DNA of 9,103 nucleotides from Pseudorhodoplanes sp. (GTDB lineage Bacteria > Pseudomonadota > Alphaproteobacteria > Rhizobiales > Xanthobacteraceae), in contig WBUW01000087.1 of NCBI GenBank assembly GCA_008933495.1, positions 1 to 9,103 on the forward strand, in the 5' to 3' direction. A model generated the notes under the pieces. It did not search any database. It saw nothing but the letters and a program-made list of their open reading frames with translations, and was not told the origin of the DNA. This document shows positions 6,276 to 9,103 of this stretch, in pieces (the stretch's first letter is position 1; every line of letters starts with the position of its first letter). A program made the translations under genes and the position numbers.

Positions 6276-6290
6276 TCCGCGCATCGCGGA
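6276..6290. terminator. Weak stem-loop downstream of dxs
   Basis: TCCGCG-CAT-CGCGGA forms a perfect 6-bp stem with a 3-base loop in the dxs/GGDEF spacer, 70 bp past the dxs stop. Only a mixed AAATTGCTTT stretch follows, so it is a weak terminator candidate. It could equally be a symmetric protein-binding site for the downstream gene. Confidence 0.3.
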
Positions 6291-6308
6291 AATTGCTTTC
6301 AGCATCAA

Positions 6309-6367
6309 ATGAAAAATATTGAATTGCTGCCAGTCTGGCGATGAATCAGGCGCCCACCCAGCAATGA
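6309..6367 (+). promoter_or_regulatory. Two mini-ORFs linked by ATGA overlaps ahead of the GGDEF gene
   Basis: ATG 6309 opens an 11-codon ORF (MKNIELLPVWR) whose stop overlaps ATG 6341 in ATGA. That ATG opens an 8-codon ORF (MNQAPTQQ), whose stop again overlaps, as ATGA, the start ATG 6364 of the diguanylate cyclase. The three frames are all different. ATGA overlaps are a classic layout for translational coupling. None of the starts has a clear Shine-Dalgarno sequence. A chance origin is possible. Confidence 0.35.
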
Positions 6368-7998
6368 CGGGTCACATCCATACTTGCATTGTTGCAATTG
6401 CAGGAACCGCGCTCGCCGGCGCGGCCATGCTGTTCGGCGCTTCGCATTTGCCGCTGCCCGCACCCGAACTGATTTTGTTTTTTCCGGTCATCGTGGCCGC
6501 GCGCGCGGGAATTGCGCCCGGTTATTGCAGCGGCGCGGTGGCCGTCGGCACCGCCGTCGTCGGCGTCACGGGAGCGATGGCCAGCCCGGCTATGGACTGG
6601 TCCGGTCTCGTGGTACTGGCTTGCGCAACGCTCGTTGCCGTACCGTTGATCGGCCGGAGAACCGGCGCAAAAGAAAATGCGCTGGCGGAAACCTCGCCGC
6701 AGGAACTCATTGCGCTGCGTGCCGCATTCGATCAGATCGACGTCGGCGTGTTGCTGCTCGACAGCCAACTACGCGCACAGTTCATAAACCGCGCCATGCG
6801 CAACCGCGGGCAGATTCCCGACGAGATCGCCGCCCGCCGGCCGACTCTGGGGGAAATCATGCAAATCGGCTGCGAAGCGGGCATTACCCCGGTGCCGCGC
6901 GACCAGCAGTCCGATTATCTCGCGCGCCGCATCGCGCAGATACAGGCCGGCGATACCTCGCCGCACCAGTTCCGGATGAGCGACGGACAGGTCGCGCACG
7001 TCGAATGTGCCGTCTTGCCCGGCGGCGGACGCGTCATGGTCTATACCAATATTACCGACGTCGTCCGGCGTAACGAGGAGCTGGAGATACTGCGCTCGGC
7101 CCTCAACCAGATCGACCATGGCGTCCTGCTGCTCAACAGAAACCTGCAGATCGTTTTCATGAATCGCGCGGTGCGCCAAATGGGTCACCTGCGCCCGCTG
7201 GTTCCCGGCGAACGACCATTCTTTTCCGATCTGCTGCGGCAGATGGCCGTCAGCGGCGTTTACGCCAGCGCCCCCGATAACACGGAGGCCTATGTTGCCT
7301 CACGGCTGGCCTGGGTGCAGGAAGACAATCCCGCACCGCTGCATGTGCGCATGACCGACGGCAAGACCCTGTGCGTGCGATGTGTGATTTTGCGCAACGG
7401 TACGCGCGTGATCCTCTATACCGACGAAACGGAGACCATGCAGCAGGTCGACAAGCTCGAAGAGCTTGCCTCGCAGGACAGCATGACTGGCCTCCATAAC
7501 CGGCGCCGGTTCTTGGAACTCGCCGAGAGCGAATGGAGCCGCCACCGCCGACACCAGCGGCCGCTGTCGCTCTTGATGCTGGATATTGACCATTTCAAAT
7601 TGGTTAATGACAATTTCGGCCACGATGTCGGCGACCGGCTGATTTCGCAGCTTGGCGCGATCTGCAGCGACCAGAAGCGGCAATCCGATATAGCGGCCCG
7701 GTTCGGCGGCGAGGAATTCGTCCTGCTCTTGCCCGAGACGTCGCTTTCGGACGCTGCGATCTTTGCCGATCGTCTGCGCACCGCCATCGCCAATCAGCCA
7801 CTCGCGATCGGTGAGTACCATCTCGACATGACGGTCAGCATCGGGGTCGCGGAGGCGACCCCGGAGATGGCGGATCTCAGCGTGCTGATCAAGCGCGCCG
7901 ACACCGCGCTCTATGCCGCCAAGCGCGGCGGTCGCAATCGCGTCTGCACCATCACCGAAGTCGAGTCCGCAGGCGTCGCGCCCGCATCCGCCGCATGA
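6364..7998 (+). CDS. Membrane-anchored double-PAS diguanylate cyclase (GGEEF)
   Basis: The 544-residue product probably makes c-di-GMP from two GTP. Residues 5-97 hold about three to four hydrophobic segments; LPLPAPELILFFPVIVAARA (29-48) plus the Gly/Ala-rich stretch after it resembles the DUF4118 (KdpD-type) membrane module. Two PAS-like domains follow, at about 118-232 and 242-355. They are clear copies of each other: FDQIDVGVLLLD and LNQIDHGVLLLN open them. The GGDEF domain covers about 370-528: DSMTGLHNRRRF, LDIDHFKLVNDNFGHDVGD with the Mg-binding Asp, RFGGEEF (active site 448-452), and VSIGVA. RQSD at 439-442 is an intact inhibitory I-site, so product feedback is expected. No EAL or HD-GYP domain is present. 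ATG 6364 is preferred; an in-frame TTG at 6319 would add 15 residues, and neither has a good ribosome binding site. It lies 157 bp after dxs and 81 bp before the RNA methyltransferase gene. Confidence 0.93.
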   Translation: MTGHIHTCIVAIAGTALAGAAMLFGASHLPLPAPELILFFPVIVAARAGIAPGYCSGAVAVGTAVVGVTGAMASPAMDWSGLVVLACATLVAVPLIGRRTGAKENALAETSPQELIALRAAFDQIDVGVLLLDSQLRAQFINRAMRNRGQIPDEIAARRPTLGEIMQIGCEAGITPVPRDQQSDYLARRIAQIQAGDTSPHQFRMSDGQVAHVECAVLPGGGRVMVYTNITDVVRRNEELEILRSALNQIDHGVLLLNRNLQIVFMNRAVRQMGHLRPLVPGERPFFSDLLRQMAVSGVYASAPDNTEAYVASRLAWVQEDNPAPLHVRMTDGKTLCVRCVILRNGTRVILYTDETETMQQVDKLEELASQDSMTGLHNRRRFLELAESEWSRHRRHQRPLSLLMLDIDHFKLVNDNFGHDVGDRLISQLGAICSDQKRQSDIAARFGGEEFVLLLPETSLSDAAIFADRLRTAIANQPLAIGEYHLDMTVSIGVAEATPEMADLSVLIKRADTALYAAKRGGRNRVCTITEVESAGVAPASAA

Positions 7999-8008
7999 TT
8001 GGTTGCTC

Positions 8009-8036
8009 GCGCGCCGGTTGCCGACCCGGCTAGCGC
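8009..8036. terminator. Imperfect stem-loop between the GGDEF and RNA methyltransferase genes
   Basis: GCGC-GCCGG (8009-8017) can pair with CCGGC-TA-GCGC (8026-8036), giving nine pairs with a two-base bulge and an 8-base loop. No T-tract follows. It may weakly terminate or process the GGDEF transcript; the call is tentative. Confidence 0.25.
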
Positions 8037-8079
8037 CCGATATCTGTGATCCGCAACCTGGACGCGGCCGGACGCAGGT

Positions 8080-9103
8080 ATGATCGAACAACTGACCATC
8101 GTGCGCCTCGGCCATCGCGGCGACGGCATTGCGGACACCCCGCAAGGTCCCGTCTATACGCCCTACACGCTGCCTGGCGAGACGGTGGAGGTGGAGCCGG
8201 TTGCCGGCCATCCCGACCGCCGCCACCTGCTGCGGGTGGTCACGCCGAGCGACGAGCGCATTCCGGCCATCTGCGCGCACTTCGGCGTCTGCGGCGGATG
8301 CGCGATCCAGCACTGGGTCGTCGAGCGCTACCGGGAGTGGAAGTACGGTCTCGTCGTCGCGGCGCTGGCGCATGCCGGCCTTGAGGCGACGGTCGAACCG
8401 CTGATCGATGCGCACGGCGAGGGCCGGCGCCGCGCGACCTTCCATGCCCGGCGCGGCACCAGGACCATTCTCGAAGTCGGATTCGCCGCGCTGCGCGCCC
8501 ATACCCTCGTCCCGATCGAGGCCTGCCCCGTGCTCGCGCCGGGCCTCGCCGGCGCCGTCCCGGCGGCATGGGCGATCGCCGAGGCGCTCGAAAGCACCGA
8601 CAAGGCGCTCGACATCCAGATGACCGCAACCGACAACGGACCCGACGTCGATGTGCGCGGATCGGGCGCGCTCTCGACCGCGCAGACGGCCGCTCTCGCG
8701 CGCACCGCCGAAAAACACGGCCTCGCACGCATCACGCGGCACGGCGAACTCATCGTCCGCCGCACCGTGCCTTCGCTGCGCATGGGGCGGGCGACCGTGG
8801 CATTGCCGCCGGGTTCGTTCCTGCAGGCAACCGCGCGCGGTGAAGAAACGCTCGCCCGGCTGGTCGCTGCCGCCGCCGGGCACGCACGATCGGTCGCCGA
8901 CCTCTTCTGCGGCGTCGGGCCATTCAGCCTGCGGCTCGCCGAAGGCGCGCGCATCACCGCGCTCGACAGCGACGCGCCCGCGCTCGAAAGCCTGCAGGCG
9001 GCGGCCAAAGCGGCCCCCGGACTGAAGCCGGTCACCACGCTGCGCCGCAACCTGTTCCGCCGGCCGCTGACCGCGCCGGAACTGAAGCCGTTCGATGCAA
9101 TCG
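8080..9103 (+). CDS. 23S rRNA (uracil-C5)-methyltransferase-like, RumA/TrmA family (3' end outside window)
   Basis: Class I SAM-dependent enzymes of this family methylate C5 of a uridine in RNA; RlmD (RumA) acts on U1939 of 23S rRNA. The 341 visible residues begin with a TRAM-like segment (about 1-55, LGHRGDGIA at 10-18). A cysteine cluster follows, C-x5-C-x2-C at Cys65, Cys71 and Cys74, with Cys149 in EACPV as the usual fourth ligand of the [4Fe-4S] cluster. PPGSFLQ (243-249) is the conserved substrate-domain motif, and ADLFCGVGPFSL (273-284) is SAM-binding motif I, with ALDSD (294-298) as motif II. The catalytic cysteine and general base lie beyond base 9103 and cannot be checked. ATG 8080 fits the family's usual N-terminus, but its ribosome binding site is poor. 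A paralogue of rlmD with another RNA target remains possible, so I give no symbol. In many alphaproteobacteria this gene follows dxs-tlyA. Confidence 0.93.
   Translation, partial: MIEQLTIVRLGHRGDGIADTPQGPVYTPYTLPGETVEVEPVAGHPDRRHLLRVVTPSDERIPAICAHFGVCGGCAIQHWVVERYREWKYGLVVAALAHAGLEATVEPLIDAHGEGRRRATFHARRGTRTILEVGFAALRAHTLVPIEACPVLAPGLAGAVPAAWAIAEALESTDKALDIQMTATDNGPDVDVRGSGALSTAQTAALARTAEKHGLARITRHGELIVRRTVPSLRMGRATVALPPGSFLQATARGEETLARLVAAAAGHARSVADLFCGVGPFSLRLAEGARITALDSDAPALESLQAAAKAAPGLKPVTTLRRNLFRRPLTAPELKPFDAI

Noticed and set aside
6269..6295. GGAAC motif as the -35 box of an EcfG (general stress response) promoter for the GGDEF gene
   Set aside because: GGAAC is present at 6269-6273, but no CGTT-like -10 element follows at 16-18 bp spacing.
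7300..8883. Long minus-strand open frame across the GGDEF and RNA methyltransferase genes
   Set aside because: It spans two well-supported plus-strand genes plus their spacer, has no motif, and starts without a ribosome binding site.

Overview
This looks like chromosomal DNA from a GC-rich alphaproteobacterium, probably of the order Hyphomicrobiales (Bradyrhizobium/Rhodopseudomonas/Xanthobacteraceae neighbourhood). The reasons are high G+C with strong third-position G/C bias, a DXS protein that closely resembles my memory of bradyrhizobial DXS, and a RumA-type RNA methyltransferase near dxs. That placement rests on recalled sequences, not on a search. I see no tRNA, rRNA, CRISPR array, insertion sequence or phage gene.

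Layout. Bases 1-2519 hold three minus-strand genes. In transcription order they are a secreted YkuD L,D-transpeptidase (2519-2004), a HEAGH zinc metallopeptidase of the Peptidase_Mx type (1882-857), and an ATP-grasp ligase of the D-Ala-D-Ala ligase superfamily (827 to beyond base 1). The last two are 29 bp apart and look like an operon. The ligase reading frame breaks near bases 93-96, and the family sequence continues in another frame. Bases 2520-2975 are a gene-free divergent spacer. Next on the plus strand come a 37-residue lipoprotein (2976-3089) with a strong intrinsic terminator, a secreted protein of unknown function (3386-4111) with a His...Cys arrangement that recalls permuted papain-fold enzymes, dxs (4293-6206), a membrane-anchored double-PAS diguanylate cyclase (6364-7998), and the 5' part of an Fe-S RNA uracil-C5 methyltransferase gene (8080 to beyond 9103).

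How the genes may work together. The minus-strand group and the two small secreted plus-strand proteins share a cell-envelope or peptide-chemistry theme: D,D/L,D-peptide-type ligase, peptidase, L,D-transpeptidase, lipoprotein and possible papain-like hydrolase. dxs makes DXP for isoprenoid synthesis. In many relatives dxs is followed by tlyA and then this RNA methyltransferase. Here a c-di-GMP synthase gene stands where tlyA is expected.

The most unusual points are the ligase frameshift, the uncharacterised secreted His/Cys protein, the GGDEF gene at the tlyA position with a chain of ATGA-overlapping mini-ORFs ahead of it, and hairpins at the dxs and L,D-transpeptidase translation starts. I found no clear evidence of a wholly new multi-gene system. 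The ligase/peptidase pair and the His/Cys protein are the best candidates for undescribed biochemistry.
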